The notes under the pieces are model-generated. The model searched no databases, was not told the DNA's origin, and worked only from the letters and a program-made list of their open reading frames with translations. Positions 42,514 to 50,800 of a stretch of 64,000 bases of DNA are shown in pieces (position 1 is the first letter of the stretch; each line of letters opens with the position of its first letter). A program made the translations under genes and the position numbers. The stretch is taken from contig NZ_CP107945.1 of assembly GCF_036057275.1 (NCBI RefSeq), positions 6,758,001 to 6,822,000 on the forward strand. Direction: 5' to 3'. This DNA is from Streptomyces sp. NBC_00390 (GTDB lineage Bacteria; Actinomycetota; Actinomycetes; Streptomycetales; Streptomycetaceae).

Positions 42514-42573
42514 CCGGCTGCGGATGCCCGTCCCCCCGCCTTCGGCGGGGGGACCCCCAGCATCCGCAGCCGG
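42514..42573 (+). terminator. long two-tier hairpin after arc
   Basis: The outer stem is 14 bp (ccggctgcggatgc, 42514-42527, with 42560-42573). The inner stem is 11 bp (gtccccccgcc, 42530-42540, with 42544-42554) and has loop ttc. It is followed by ttgcttt. It should stop arc transcription before dop. Confidence 0.85.
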
Positions 42574-42765
42574 TTGCTTTCCGGACAGGTCCGACCACAC
42601 CGGAGCAATGACGAAATTGATCTCCCCACCAGCGCAGAGGCGTTCTAGGCTCGTCGGTACCGCCGAGTCGCGCAGTGCGGGGACGGGCACCGCACACGCA
42701 CCGGAGCAACAGCGGTACTTGAGCGCCGTTCCCGGACAGGAACGCCGCCGGGCAAGGAGGGCCGC

Positions 42766-44277
42766 ATGACTGTACGGCGAGTAATGGGCATCGAGACGGA
42801 GTACGGCATCTCCGTCCCGGGCCACCCGAACGCCAATGCCATGCTCACCTCGTCCCAGATCGTCAATGCCTACGCGGCGGCGATGCACCGGGCGCGCCGC
42901 GCCCGCTGGGACTTCGAGGAGGAGAATCCGCTGCGGGACGCCCGCGGCTTCGACCTCGCCCGCGAGGCCGCCGACTCCAGCCAGCTCACCGACGAGGACA
43001 TCGGCCTTGCCAACGTCATCCTCACCAACGGTGCACGGCTCTACGTCGACCATGCCCACCCCGAATACAGCTCGCCCGAGGTCACCAACCCTCGGGACGC
43101 GGTCCTGTGGGACAAGGCCGGCGAGCGCATCATGGCCGAGGCCGCCGAGCGCGCGGCCCAGCTCCCCGGCGCCCAGCCGATCCACCTGTACAAGAACAAC
43201 ACCGACAACAAGGGCGCGTCCTACGGCACGCACGAGAACTACCTGATGAAGCGGGAAACCCCGTTCTCGGACATCGTGCGCCATCTGACGCCGTTCTTCG
43301 TCTCCCGGCAGGTCATCACCGGTGCCGGACGGGTCGGAATCGGCCAGGACGGCCACGAGCACGGCTTCCAGATCAGCCAGCGGGCCGACTACTTCGAGGT
43401 CGAGGTCGGTCTCGAGACCACGCTGAAGCGCCCCATCATCAACACCCGGGACGAGCCCCACTCCGACGCCGAGAAGTACCGCAGGCTCCATGTGATCATC
43501 GGCGACGCCAATCTGTCCGAGATCTCGACCTACCTCAAGCTGGGCACCACGGCCCTGGTGCTCTCCATGATCGAGGACGGCTTCATCGCTGTCGACCTGG
43601 CAGTGGAACAGCCCGTACGCACCCTCCACCAGGTCTCCCACGACCCGAGCCTGAAGCACCTGGTCACGCTCCGCAGCGGCCGGACACTGACCGCGGTCCA
43701 GCTGCAGATGGAGTACTTCGAGCTCGCCCGCAAGTACGTGGAGGAACGCTTCGGGGCGGATGCCGACGACCAGACCAAGGACGTCCTCACGCGCTGGGAG
43801 GACACCCTGAACCGGCTCGAGAACGACCCGATGAGCCTGGCCGGCGAGCTGGACTGGATCGCCAAGAAGGAGCTCATGGAGGGCTACCGGCGGCGTGACG
43901 GCCTCGACTGGGACGCGGCGCGGCTGCACCTGGTGGACCTCCAGTACGCCGACGTACGTCCCGAGAAGGGCCTGTACAACCGGCTGGCGGCCCGCGGGAA
44001 GATGAAGCGGCTGCTGGACGAGCAGGCCGTCGAGCGGGCCGAGAACAAGCCTCCGGAGGACACCCGCGCCTACTTCCGCGGCCGCTGCCTGGAGCAGTAC
44101 GCCGACGACGTGGCCGCGGCCTCCTGGGACTCGGTCATCTTCGACCTGCCGGGCAGGGACTCCCTCCAGCGGGTGCCGACCCTGGAGCCCCTGCGGGGCA
44201 CCCGCAACCACGTCAAGGAGCTGCTGGACCGGTGCCGCACGGCGGAGGAGCTGGTCCGGGTGCTCTCGGGCGGCTGA
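42766..44277 (+). CDS. dop: Pup deamidase/depupylase Dop
   Basis: A 503-residue enzyme of the carboxylate-amine ligase fold, shared with PafA and glutamine synthetase. It converts the C-terminal Gln of Pup to Glu and also removes Pup from substrates. Seen: GIETEYGIS at the N-terminus (metal/ATP Glu), LTNGARLYVDHAHPEYSSPE, KNNTDNKGASYGTHENYL and INTRDEPHSDAEKYRRLHVI (parts). These are family hallmarks. The Dop-specific loop of about 40 residues lies near residues 45-75 (RARWDFEEENPLRDARGFDL). The ATG has an aaggaggg site. pup follows within 140 bases. Confidence 0.94.
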   Translation: MTVRRVMGIETEYGISVPGHPNANAMLTSSQIVNAYAAAMHRARRARWDFEEENPLRDARGFDLAREAADSSQLTDEDIGLANVILTNGARLYVDHAHPEYSSPEVTNPRDAVLWDKAGERIMAEAAERAAQLPGAQPIHLYKNNTDNKGASYGTHENYLMKRETPFSDIVRHLTPFFVSRQVITGAGRVGIGQDGHEHGFQISQRADYFEVEVGLETTLKRPIINTRDEPHSDAEKYRRLHVIIGDANLSEISTYLKLGTTALVLSMIEDGFIAVDLAVEQPVRTLHQVSHDPSLKHLVTLRSGRTLTAVQLQMEYFELARKYVEERFGADADDQTKDVLTRWEDTLNRLENDPMSLAGELDWIAKKELMEGYRRRDGLDWDAARLHLVDLQYADVRPEKGLYNRLAARGKMKRLLDEQAVERAENKPPEDTRAYFRGRCLEQYADDVAAASWDSVIFDLPGRDSLQRVPTLEPLRGTRNHVKELLDRCRTAEELVRVLSGG

Positions 44278-44414
44278 AACGGCTCCCGTCCGGGAATCAT
44301 CGAGGTGGTCCCCGGACGTTGAGTGAAGTGCGGGGCCGATGTCGGACCCTGCTTGTAGGGTCTGATCTTGACCGAACGAACTCACGTCAGGGCAAACCGA
44401 GCGGGGTGAGGGAC

Positions 44415-44633
44415 ATGGCGACCAAGGACACCGGCGGCGGACAGCAGAAGGCCACGCGTTCCACGGAGGAGGTCGAGGAGCAGGCGCAGGATGCGCAGGC
44501 TGCGGCCGACCTCAAGGAGCGCCAGGAGAAGCTGTCGGACGACGTCGACTCCGTGCTGGACGAAATCGATGATGTGCTCGAAGAGAACGCAGAGGACTTC
44601 GTCAGGTCATTTGTGCAAAAGGGCGGGCAATAG
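44415..44633 (+). CDS. pup: prokaryotic ubiquitin-like protein Pup
   Basis: A 72-residue, mostly disordered protein that is attached to substrate lysines to mark them for the proteasome. The N-terminus is Gln/Lys-rich and the middle helical (ERQEKLSDDVDSVLDEIDDV). The C-terminus is FVQKGGQ, so the final Gln must be deamidated by Dop before PafA can use it. The ATG has a gtgaggg site. A -10-like TAGGGT is near 44356, within an inverted repeat (gaccct...agggtc). Confidence 0.96.
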   Translation: MATKDTGGGQQKATRSTEEVEEQAQDAQAAADLKERQEKLSDDVDSVLDEIDDVLEENAEDFVRSFVQKGGQ

Positions 44634-44639
44634 TCGCTG

Positions 44640-45109
44640 ATGTCCGAATTGGCGGGTGGGGAGGATTGCCCGCGCTGCGGACGGACATTGCCGGGAGAAT
44701 TCTCTCGCCGGCGATAAGAGCGGCTCGGTAAGGCCTTCAGGCGTACTGCCGGGAGTGCTCCGCGGAGTGCTCCCGGCAGCGCCGGGAGGCGCAAGGCCGG
44801 ACAGTCGGGCGAAGCGGAATTGCATCAGCCACCTGCAGTGCAAGTGCAGCCCGACTCCTGCCGAGTTGGACGGGACGACTGCCGAGCGGCGAGGCGTTTG
44901 CGGTATCTGTCTTTCTGCTCCGGCCGAACATGTGGATCACTGTCCTGAGACGGGTAGGGTCCGAGGCGTACCGTGCTTCAGCTGCAACGCGGCGCTGGGG
45001 CATTTTCAAGGATCGGCCGGACGTCACAAGGCGTACAGCCACATATGTGGAAGGAAACGCGTGGAAGCCAACACTCGTAGCACCGGGCGTCTACCAGCTG
45101 CCTTCCTGA
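44640..45109 (+). pseudogene. decayed endonuclease VII-like gene inside the proteasome operon
   Basis: Pieces of one Zn-binding endonuclease VII-domain protein appear in all three frames. The ATG at 44640 gives MSELAGGEDCPRCGRTLPGEF, then stops at 44715. A CxxC piece follows in another frame (AYCRECSAECSRQRREAQG, from 44741). A third frame holds the core, GVCGICLSAPAEHVDHCPETG and CFSCNAALG, up to about 45000. The frame then shifts by one base in a GGGG run and resumes as IFKDRPDVTRRTATYVEGN, ending WKPTLVAPGVYQLPS with a stop at 45107-45109. That tail overlaps the prcB start. A stretch of roughly 50 residues between the second and third pieces also seems lost. As I recall, intact copies sit here in other Streptomyces. 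Confidence 0.72.
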
Positions 45110-45906
45110 CGCCCGGCTCGTCCTCGTTCATGGACTTTCTGGGCCAGCACTCCCCGGAGCTGCTGCCCGGGAAGCGCGTTCTGCCCCCCGTGCAGGGTGC
45201 CATCGAGGCGCCGCACGGCACGACCATCGTCGCCACGACGTTTCCGGGCGGTGTGGTGCTCGCCGGCGACCGGCGGGCCACGATGGGCAACATGATCGCG
45301 CAGCGCGACATCGAGAAGGTCTTCCCGGCCGACGAGTACTCGGCCGTGGGGATCGCCGGCACCGCCGGGCTCGCGGTGGAGATGGTCAAGCTGTTCCAGC
45401 TCGAGCTTGAGCACTTCGAGAAGGTCGAGGGTGCGCAGCTGTCGCTGGAGGGCAAGGCGAACCGTCTCTCGACGATGATCCGCAGCAACCTCGGCATGGC
45501 CATGCAGGGCCTGGCCGTGGTGCCCCTGTTCGCCGGGTACGACATCGACCGGGAGAAGGGCCGCATCTTCTCCTACGACGTGACCGGCGGCCGTTCCGAG
45601 GAGCACGGCTTTGCGGCGACCGGCTCCGGTTCGATCTTCGCCCGTGGAGCGATGAAGAAGCTCTACCGCGAGGACCTCACCGAGCAGCAGGCCACCACCC
45701 TTGTCGTCCAGGCGCTGTACGACGCGGCCGACGACGACTCGGCGACCGGTGGTCCGGACGTGGCCCGGCAGATCTATCCGATCGTCACCGTCATCACGGA
45801 CGAGGGCTTCCGCAGGCTGACCGAGGCCGAGACCTCCCAGATCGCCCGCTCGATCATCGAGGGACGCCTCATCCAGCCCGACGGCCCGCGCGCCGCGCTG
45901 CTCTGA
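45061..45906 (+). CDS. prcB: proteasome beta subunit
   Basis: The catalytic subunit of the 20S proteasome, 281 residues. A propeptide of 53 residues (starting MEANTRSTGRLPAAF) ends in EAPHG before the nucleophile Thr54 (TTIVATTF). The catalytic Asp/Lys positions lie in GDRRATMGNMIAQRDIEKV. The GTG at 45061 has a ggaagg site and gives the known family N-terminus. The frame is open for another 400 bases upstream, but only because it reads part of the decayed endonuclease gene; a fusion protein is unlikely. prcA follows after 41 bases. Confidence 0.93.
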   Translation: MEANTRSTGRLPAAFLTPGSSSFMDFLGQHSPELLPGKRVLPPVQGAIEAPHGTTIVATTFPGGVVLAGDRRATMGNMIAQRDIEKVFPADEYSAVGIAGTAGLAVEMVKLFQLELEHFEKVEGAQLSLEGKANRLSTMIRSNLGMAMQGLAVVPLFAGYDIDREKGRIFSYDVTGGRSEEHGFAATGSGSIFARGAMKKLYREDLTEQQATTLVVQALYDAADDDSATGGPDVARQIYPIVTVITDEGFRRLTEAETSQIARSIIEGRLIQPDGPRAALL

Positions 45907-45947
45907 TGTACTCGCCTCTGCCTCTGACAGAAAGGGACGGATAGCCG

Positions 45948-46712
45948 GTGTCGACGCCGTTCTATGTCTCACCCCAGCAGGCCATGGCCGACCGGGCGGA
46001 ATACGCCCGCAAGGGCATCGCCCGTGGTCGCAGCCTCGTCGTGCTGCAGTACGCCGACGGCATTGTCTTCGTCGGCGAGAATCCGTCCCGTGCGCTGCAC
46101 AAGTTCAGCGAGATCTACGACCGGATCGGCTTCGCCGCAGCCGGCAAGTACAACGAGTACGAGAACCTGCGGATCGGCGGGGTGCGCTACGCGGATCTGC
46201 GGGGGTACACCTACGACCGTGACGATGTGACGGCCCGTGGGCTCGCCAACGTCTACGCGCAGACGCTCGGCACCATCTTCTCCAGCGCCGGCGAGAAGCC
46301 GTACGAGGTGGAGCTGGTGGTCGCCGAGGTGGGCACCGCTCCGGAGGGTGACCAGATCTACCGGCTGCCGCACGACGGCTCGATCGTGGACGAGCACGGC
46401 TCGGTGGCGGTCGGCGGCAACGCGGAGCAGATCAGCACCTTCCTGGACCAGCGGCACCGTGACGGGATGACGCTCGCAGAGGCGCTGAAGCTGGCGGTAC
46501 AGGCCCTGTCCAGCCAGGCCAACGGCACCGACCGGGAGATCCCGGCGGAGCGGCTCGAGGTCGCTGTTCTCGACCGTACGCGGCCTCAGCAGCGGAAGTT
46601 CAAGCGGATCGTGGGGCGGCAGCTGTCCCGGCTGCTCGAGGCCGACGGCGCCGCGTCGACGCCGACCGATGCTCCTTCCGACACCGAGGAGGGCGAGGAG
46701 GCCGGGGAGTAG
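45948..46712 (+). CDS. prcA: proteasome alpha subunit
   Basis: A 254-residue non-catalytic subunit forming the outer rings and gate of the 20S proteasome. The N-terminus MSTPFYVSPQQAMADRAEYARKGI (parts) holds the gating residues and the H0 helix. RGRSLVVLQYADGIVFVGEN begins the alpha-type fold. The C-terminus is acidic and disordered (TPTDAPSDTEEGEEAGE), typical of actinobacteria. The GTG start has a weak site (aaaggga). A 14-bp terminator stem follows. Confidence 0.94.
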   Translation: MSTPFYVSPQQAMADRAEYARKGIARGRSLVVLQYADGIVFVGENPSRALHKFSEIYDRIGFAAAGKYNEYENLRIGGVRYADLRGYTYDRDDVTARGLANVYAQTLGTIFSSAGEKPYEVELVVAEVGTAPEGDQIYRLPHDGSIVDEHGSVAVGGNAEQISTFLDQRHRDGMTLAEALKLAVQALSSQANGTDREIPAERLEVAVLDRTRPQQRKFKRIVGRQLSRLLEADGAASTPTDAPSDTEEGEEAGE

Positions 46713-46729
46713 TTCCCGGCGCCTTGTTC

Positions 46730-46769
46730 CGCCTGTGCCCGGATCGCCCGTGCGGTCCGGGCACAGGCG
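46730..46769 (+). terminator. terminator of the prcBA unit
   Basis: 14-bp perfect stem (cgcctgtgcccgga, 46730-46743, with 46756-46769), 12-base loop and tttcc after it. Confidence 0.82.
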
Positions 46770-46854
46770 TTTCCGGGCCGCCGTGGCCGGGCCCGGGAGC
46801 GGCCGGTGGTCGAACTGCGGTCCGGGCGTCGGCGGCCTTTTTCCGGGCGGCCCG

Positions 46855-47907
46855 TCAGCCGGCCGGCGGCGGCGCGGAGGAGCCGCGGACGACGAGCTCC
46901 ACGGGCAGGTCGGTCTCCTCGGGTTCGCGGCCGGACAGGACCGCGAGCAGGGCGGTCATACCCTGCTCGCCGACGCGTTCGGCGGGCAGGCGCACCGTGG
47001 TGAGCTCCGGTTCCACAGCAGTGGCGAGTGCGAGGTCGTCGAAGCCCGTGACCGTGAGGTCCTCCGGGACGCGCAGGCCGAGGCGGCGGGCCGCCTTGCA
47101 GGCACCGGCGGCCAGGATGTCGTCGTCGCAGACGAGGGCTGTGGGCCGGGGGCCGGATGCGGTCAGGGCGCCTTCCGCCGCCGCGCGGGCACTGCCGACA
47201 TCGAGGGCGGCACGGACCGTGCGCAGCTCGGTGCCGGGGACGGCGTCGAGTGCGGAGCGCAGAGCCCGCGCGCGTACGTCGAAGGTCCAGGAGGTGACGG
47301 CGGAGGCGAGGTGGACGTACCGGCGGTGGCCGAGGGCCAGCAGGTGGTCGGTGACCTGGCGCATTCCGTCCGCGATGTCGAGGTTGACGTGGCCGGCCGC
47401 GCCGCGGTCGGCCGGGTCGCTGTCGAGCATGACCAGCGGCAGCTCGGTGCCGCGGATGGCGGTGAGGGCCTGGGCGGCCATGGAGGAGGCGATGACGCCG
47501 TCGAGTGCCGCGCGTGCGGACGCGAAGGGGTCCTTGGCGGGACCGATGCCTTCGGGGGAGGGGTACAGCACGACGCCGAAACCGTGCTCGGCGGCGACGG
47601 TCGAGGCGCCGGCGTACACGCGGGCGAAGAATTCGTTGGTGAGGGCGGGGACGACGAGCAGCGCGGTCCGGGTGCGCCCCAGCCGGAGATTGCGGGCCGC
47701 GAGGTTGGGCCGGTAGCCGATCTCCTCTGCCGCACCGCGCACGACGGCGGCGGTGCGTTCGGAGACGCGGCCCCTCCATTTGTCGCCCAGCACGAGGGAC
47801 ACGGTGGCCTGCGAGACCCTGGCGACGCGGGCCACGTCGCGGCTGGTGGGGCGGGGGGTCTCCGTCGCCGGGGCGACGGGGCGGTCCTGCCGGGACCGGT
47901 GTGCCAT
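46855..47907 (-). CDS. LacI-family transcriptional regulator
   Basis: A 350-residue repressor. The N-terminal HTH and hinge (about 20-75) read TSRDVARVARVSQATVSLVLG, given in part as DVARVARVSQATVS, then YRPNLAARNLR. The ligand-binding domain follows with TALLVVPALTNEFFARV, SSMAAQ, LVMLDSDP, GHRRYVHLA and PEDLTVTGFDDLALA, as in the GalR/PurR group. The ATG at 47907 faces the MFS gene, and a strong inverted repeat lies between them. It most likely controls that exporter and itself. The effector is unknown. Confidence 0.88.
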   Translation of the reverse strand: MAHRSRQDRPVAPATETPRPTSRDVARVARVSQATVSLVLGDKWRGRVSERTAAVVRGAAEEIGYRPNLAARNLRLGRTRTALLVVPALTNEFFARVYAGASTVAAEHGFGVVLYPSPEGIGPAKDPFASARAALDGVIASSMAAQALTAIRGTELPLVMLDSDPADRGAAGHVNLDIADGMRQVTDHLLALGHRRYVHLASAVTSWTFDVRARALRSALDAVPGTELRTVRAALDVGSARAAAEGALTASGPRPTALVCDDDILAAGACKAARRLGLRVPEDLTVTGFDDLALATAVEPELTTVRLPAERVGEQGMTALLAVLSGREPEETDLPVELVVRGSSAPPPAG

Positions 47908-47988
47908 ACGTGCCGTCCTCCGCCGCCCGTCCGCTCGTGCACGCGTCCGCCGGCGGCGGCTCGGTGGACCCGCGGACTGTCGACATGG

Positions 47989-48015
47989 TACGTATGACGG
48001 CGTACGTTATACGTA
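47989..48015. promoter_or_regulatory. near-palindromic operator between lacI-type and MFS genes
   Basis: TACGTAT (47989-47995) is mirrored by ATACGTA (48009-48015) around a central G at 48002. Ten of the 13 paired positions match. The core GTACGTTATACGT overlaps a possible MFS -10 (TTATAC). It lies 82 bases from the regulator ATG and 36 from the MFS ATG. Confidence 0.65.
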
Positions 48016-48050
48016 AAACCTCGGACGGTCCGGGGGAGAGGGGTTGCGGC

Positions 48051-49322
48051 ATGGCCGCCGGATACGCTGACATCCTCAGGGCGCCGCACGCGGCACGGCT
48101 GCTGACCGGCACCCTGGTCGGCAGGCTGCCGAACGCCACCGGCCACATCGCGATCGTCCTGTTCACCCGCGCCGAAGGAGGCAGCTACACCCTCGCGGGT
48201 GCGCTCGCCGCGGTGTACGGGCTGGCCACCGCGCTCGGCCAGCCGCTGCTGGGGCGTGCCGTGGACCTGTACGGCCAGCCCCGGGTGCAGCTGCCCGCCG
48301 CCGTCGTCTCCGCGCTCGGCATGGCGCTGTTCGCCGTCGCGGGCACCGGCCCGTTGCCTCTCGCCTACGCCGCCGTGACCATTGCGGGCCTGTTCACGCC
48401 GCCCCTGGAGGGCGGACTGCGGGCCCTGTGGCCCAGCGTGCTCGGCCGCCAGGACCAGGTGCACCGGGCGTACGCGATGGACGCCGTGGCCCAGGAAGTG
48501 ATGTTCACGGTCGGCCCGCTGCTCGTGACCGTGCTCGTCGCCCTCTGGTCGCCCGCCGCGGCGCTGCTCGTCATCAATGCGGTAGGCGTCCTGGGGGCAC
48601 TGTCCGTGGTCATGTCCGCACCCTCGCGTTCCTGGCGCTCGGCCCCCCGCGAGGCGCACTGGCTCGGCGCGCTGCGCTCGCCGGGACTGCTGGCCCTGCT
48701 CGGCGCGTTCTTCTTCGTCGGTCTGGCCCTCGGTTCGATCACCGTCGCCGGAGTCGCGTACGCCGACGACCACGGCCGCGCGTCGGTGTACGGCTGGCTG
48801 ATGGCCGCTCTCGGTCTCGGCGCGCTGATCGGCGGCACCGCGTACGGAGCCCGCCAGTGGGCCGGGGCCCCCGAGCGCCGGCTGCGGGTCCTGGTGGCCC
48901 TGCTGGCGGCCGGGTACCTGCCGCTGGTCCTCACTCCCGGTGTCGTGGCGATGACGGCACTGTCCGCGCTCGCCGGTGTCTTCCTCGCCCCTGCCATCGC
49001 CTGCGCGTTCATCGTGGTCGACCGGCATGCCCCGAGGGGTACGGTCACCGAGGCGTTCTCGTGGCTCGTGACCACGTTCGGGGTCGGTGCGGCGGCCGGA
49101 ACGGCCGTGGCGGGCCCGGCCGTCGAGATCGGCGGCACGGCGTGGAGTTTCGCGGTCGCGGGGGCCGCGGGATGTGCCGCGCTGCTGGTTCTGACAGCCA
49201 CTCAGCGGGTACTGGCAGTTCCCGGCCGCAGCAAGGACATTGCGGGCTCGGCCCCGGCCTCTTCGGAAAATGATCGAAACGGTGCTGCCCAACCCGGTTT
49301 CAGCTCAGGCCGTGAGGCGTAA
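48051..49322 (+). CDS. MFS transporter
   Basis: A 423-residue integral membrane protein with about twelve hydrophobic segments. Seen: GRLPNATGHIAIVLFTRAEGG after helix 1, GRAVDLYGQPRVQLPA in the loop 2-3 position of MFS proteins, and a central cytoplasmic loop (SAPSRSWRSAPREAHW). Its closest look is to drug or metabolite exporters; the substrate is unknown. The ATG at 48051 has a ggagaggg site. It is divergent from the LacI gene and ends 9 bases before pafA. The two genes interrupt the Pup-proteasome locus. Confidence 0.82.
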   Translation: MAAGYADILRAPHAARLLTGTLVGRLPNATGHIAIVLFTRAEGGSYTLAGALAAVYGLATALGQPLLGRAVDLYGQPRVQLPAAVVSALGMALFAVAGTGPLPLAYAAVTIAGLFTPPLEGGLRALWPSVLGRQDQVHRAYAMDAVAQEVMFTVGPLLVTVLVALWSPAAALLVINAVGVLGALSVVMSAPSRSWRSAPREAHWLGALRSPGLLALLGAFFFVGLALGSITVAGVAYADDHGRASVYGWLMAALGLGALIGGTAYGARQWAGAPERRLRVLVALLAAGYLPLVLTPGVVAMTALSALAGVFLAPAIACAFIVVDRHAPRGTVTEAFSWLVTTFGVGAAAGTAVAGPAVEIGGTAWSFAVAGAAGCAALLVLTATQRVLAVPGRSKDIAGSAPASSENDRNGAAQPGFSSGREA

Positions 49323-49325
49323 TGT
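49296..49325 (+). promoter_or_regulatory. candidate leaderless pafA promoter
   Basis: GGTTTC (49296-49301), an 18-base spacer and TAATGT (49320-49325), which is 6 bases before the pafA ATG. No ribosome site is present. It lies inside the end of the MFS gene. Confidence 0.45.
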
Positions 49326-49331
49326 TCAGAC

Positions 49332-50693
49332 ATGGACCGCCGCATTTTCGGGCTGGAGAACGAGTACGGCGTCACGTGCACGTTCAGGGGACAGCGCCGA
49401 CTGTCACCTGACGAAGTGGCGCGCTACCTCTTCCGCCGTGTTGTGTCATGGGGCCGCAGCAGCAATGTCTTCCTGCGGAACGGCGCCCGTCTGTACCTCG
49501 ACGTGGGTTCGCATCCGGAATACGCAACACCCGAATGCGACAACGTGACCGAGCTGGTCACGCACGACAAGGCCGGCGAGCGCATTCTCGAGGGCCTGCT
49601 CGTCGATGCCGAACGCCGCCTGCACGAGGAGGGAATCGCGGGCGACGTCTATCTCTTCAAGAACAACACCGACTCGGCGGGAAACTCCTACGGCTGCCAT
49701 GAGAACTATCTGGTGGCCCGCCACGGAGAGTTCTCCCGGCTCGCGGACATTCTGATCCCGTTCCTGGTCACCCGGCAGCTGCTGTGCGGTGCGGGCAAGG
49801 TGCTGCAGACGCCGCGAGGCGCGGTCTACTGCGTCAGCCAGCGCGCCGAGCACATCTGGGAGGGCGTCAGTTCCGCCACGACCCGTTCGCGCCCGATCAT
49901 CAACACCCGCGACGAACCCCACGCCGACGCCGAGCGCTACCGCCGCCTCCATGTGATCGTCGGCGACTCGAACATGTCGGAGACGACCATGCTGCTGAAG
50001 GTCGGCGCGACCGACCTGGTGCTGCGCATGATCGAGGCCGGCACGGTGATGCGCGACCTCACCCTGGAGAACCCGATCCGGGCCATCCGCGAGGTCAGCC
50101 ACGACATCACCGGCCAGCGCAAGGTCCGCCTCGCCAGTGGCCGTGAGGCGTCCGCCCTCGAGGTACAGCGCGAGTACTACGAGAAGGCCGTGGACTTCGT
50201 GGACCGCCGGGGCATCCGCACCGGCGTCGTGGAGCAGGTCCTGGAGCTGTGGGGCCGCACGCTGGACGCGATCGAGGCGGAGGACCTGGACCGGATCGGC
50301 ACCGAGATCGACTGGGTGATGAAGTACAAGCTCATCGAGCGGTACCGGGCCAAGCACAACATGACCATGTCGCATCCGCGGGTCGCGCAGATAGACCTCG
50401 CGTACCACGACATCCACCGCCGGCGCGGACTGTACTACCTCCTGGAGCGCAAGGGGCAGGCCGCCCGTATCTGCAACGACCTGAAGATCTTCGAGGGCAA
50501 GTCGGTGCCTCCGCAGACCACCAGGGCGCGGCTGCGCGGTGACTTCATCCGGCGGGCCCAGGAGCAGCGACGGGACTTCACGGTCGACTGGGTGCATCTG
50601 AAGCTCAACGACCAGGCGCAGCGCACCGTTCTGTGCAAGGACCCCTTCCGCTCGGTCGACGACCGGGTGGAGAAGCTCATCGCCGGCATGTAG
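49332..50693 (+). CDS. pafA: Pup ligase PafA
   Basis: A 453-residue enzyme that activates the C-terminal Glu of Pup with ATP and joins it to substrate lysines. It shares its fold with Dop. Seen: GLENEYGVTC (residues 7-16), FLRNGARLYLDVGSHPEYATPE in part, FKNNTDSAGNSYGCHENYLV and INTRDEPHADAERYRRLHVI (parts). It lacks the Dop loop. The start has no ribosome site but does have a -10-like TAATGT 6 bases upstream. A 16-bp terminator follows. It is separated from prcA by the LacI/MFS pair. Confidence 0.95.
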   Translation: MDRRIFGLENEYGVTCTFRGQRRLSPDEVARYLFRRVVSWGRSSNVFLRNGARLYLDVGSHPEYATPECDNVTELVTHDKAGERILEGLLVDAERRLHEEGIAGDVYLFKNNTDSAGNSYGCHENYLVARHGEFSRLADILIPFLVTRQLLCGAGKVLQTPRGAVYCVSQRAEHIWEGVSSATTRSRPIINTRDEPHADAERYRRLHVIVGDSNMSETTMLLKVGATDLVLRMIEAGTVMRDLTLENPIRAIREVSHDITGQRKVRLASGREASALEVQREYYEKAVDFVDRRGIRTGVVEQVLELWGRTLDAIEAEDLDRIGTEIDWVMKYKLIERYRAKHNMTMSHPRVAQIDLAYHDIHRRRGLYYLLERKGQAARICNDLKIFEGKSVPPQTTRARLRGDFIRRAQEQRRDFTVDWVHLKLNDQAQRTVLCKDPFRSVDDRVEKLIAGM

Positions 50694-50712
50694 CAGATCC
50701 TTCGGAACGTCA

Positions 50713-50747
50713 CACGGGCCCCGTACGTTGCACGTACGGGGCCCGTG
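50713..50747 (+). terminator. terminator after pafA
   Basis: 16-bp perfect stem (50713-50728 with 50732-50747) with loop tgc. A -10-like TAGAGT (50756-50761) follows for the next gene. Confidence 0.85.
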
Positions 50748-50800
50748 GCACACCCTAGAGTGTCGGGAAACCAAAGTGCCGTCTGAGATCTGAGGAACAC

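Noticed and set aside
40699..44385. 1,228-residue open frame antisense to arc and dop
   Set aside because: Same artefact; it spans two unrelated real genes and the long terminator between them.
44656..45906. Single open frame joining an endonuclease VII-like segment to PrcB
   Set aside because: The nuclease tail continues in another frame and ends at 45109, and prcB has its own ribosome site and family N-terminus at 45061. The joined frame is an accident of decay.
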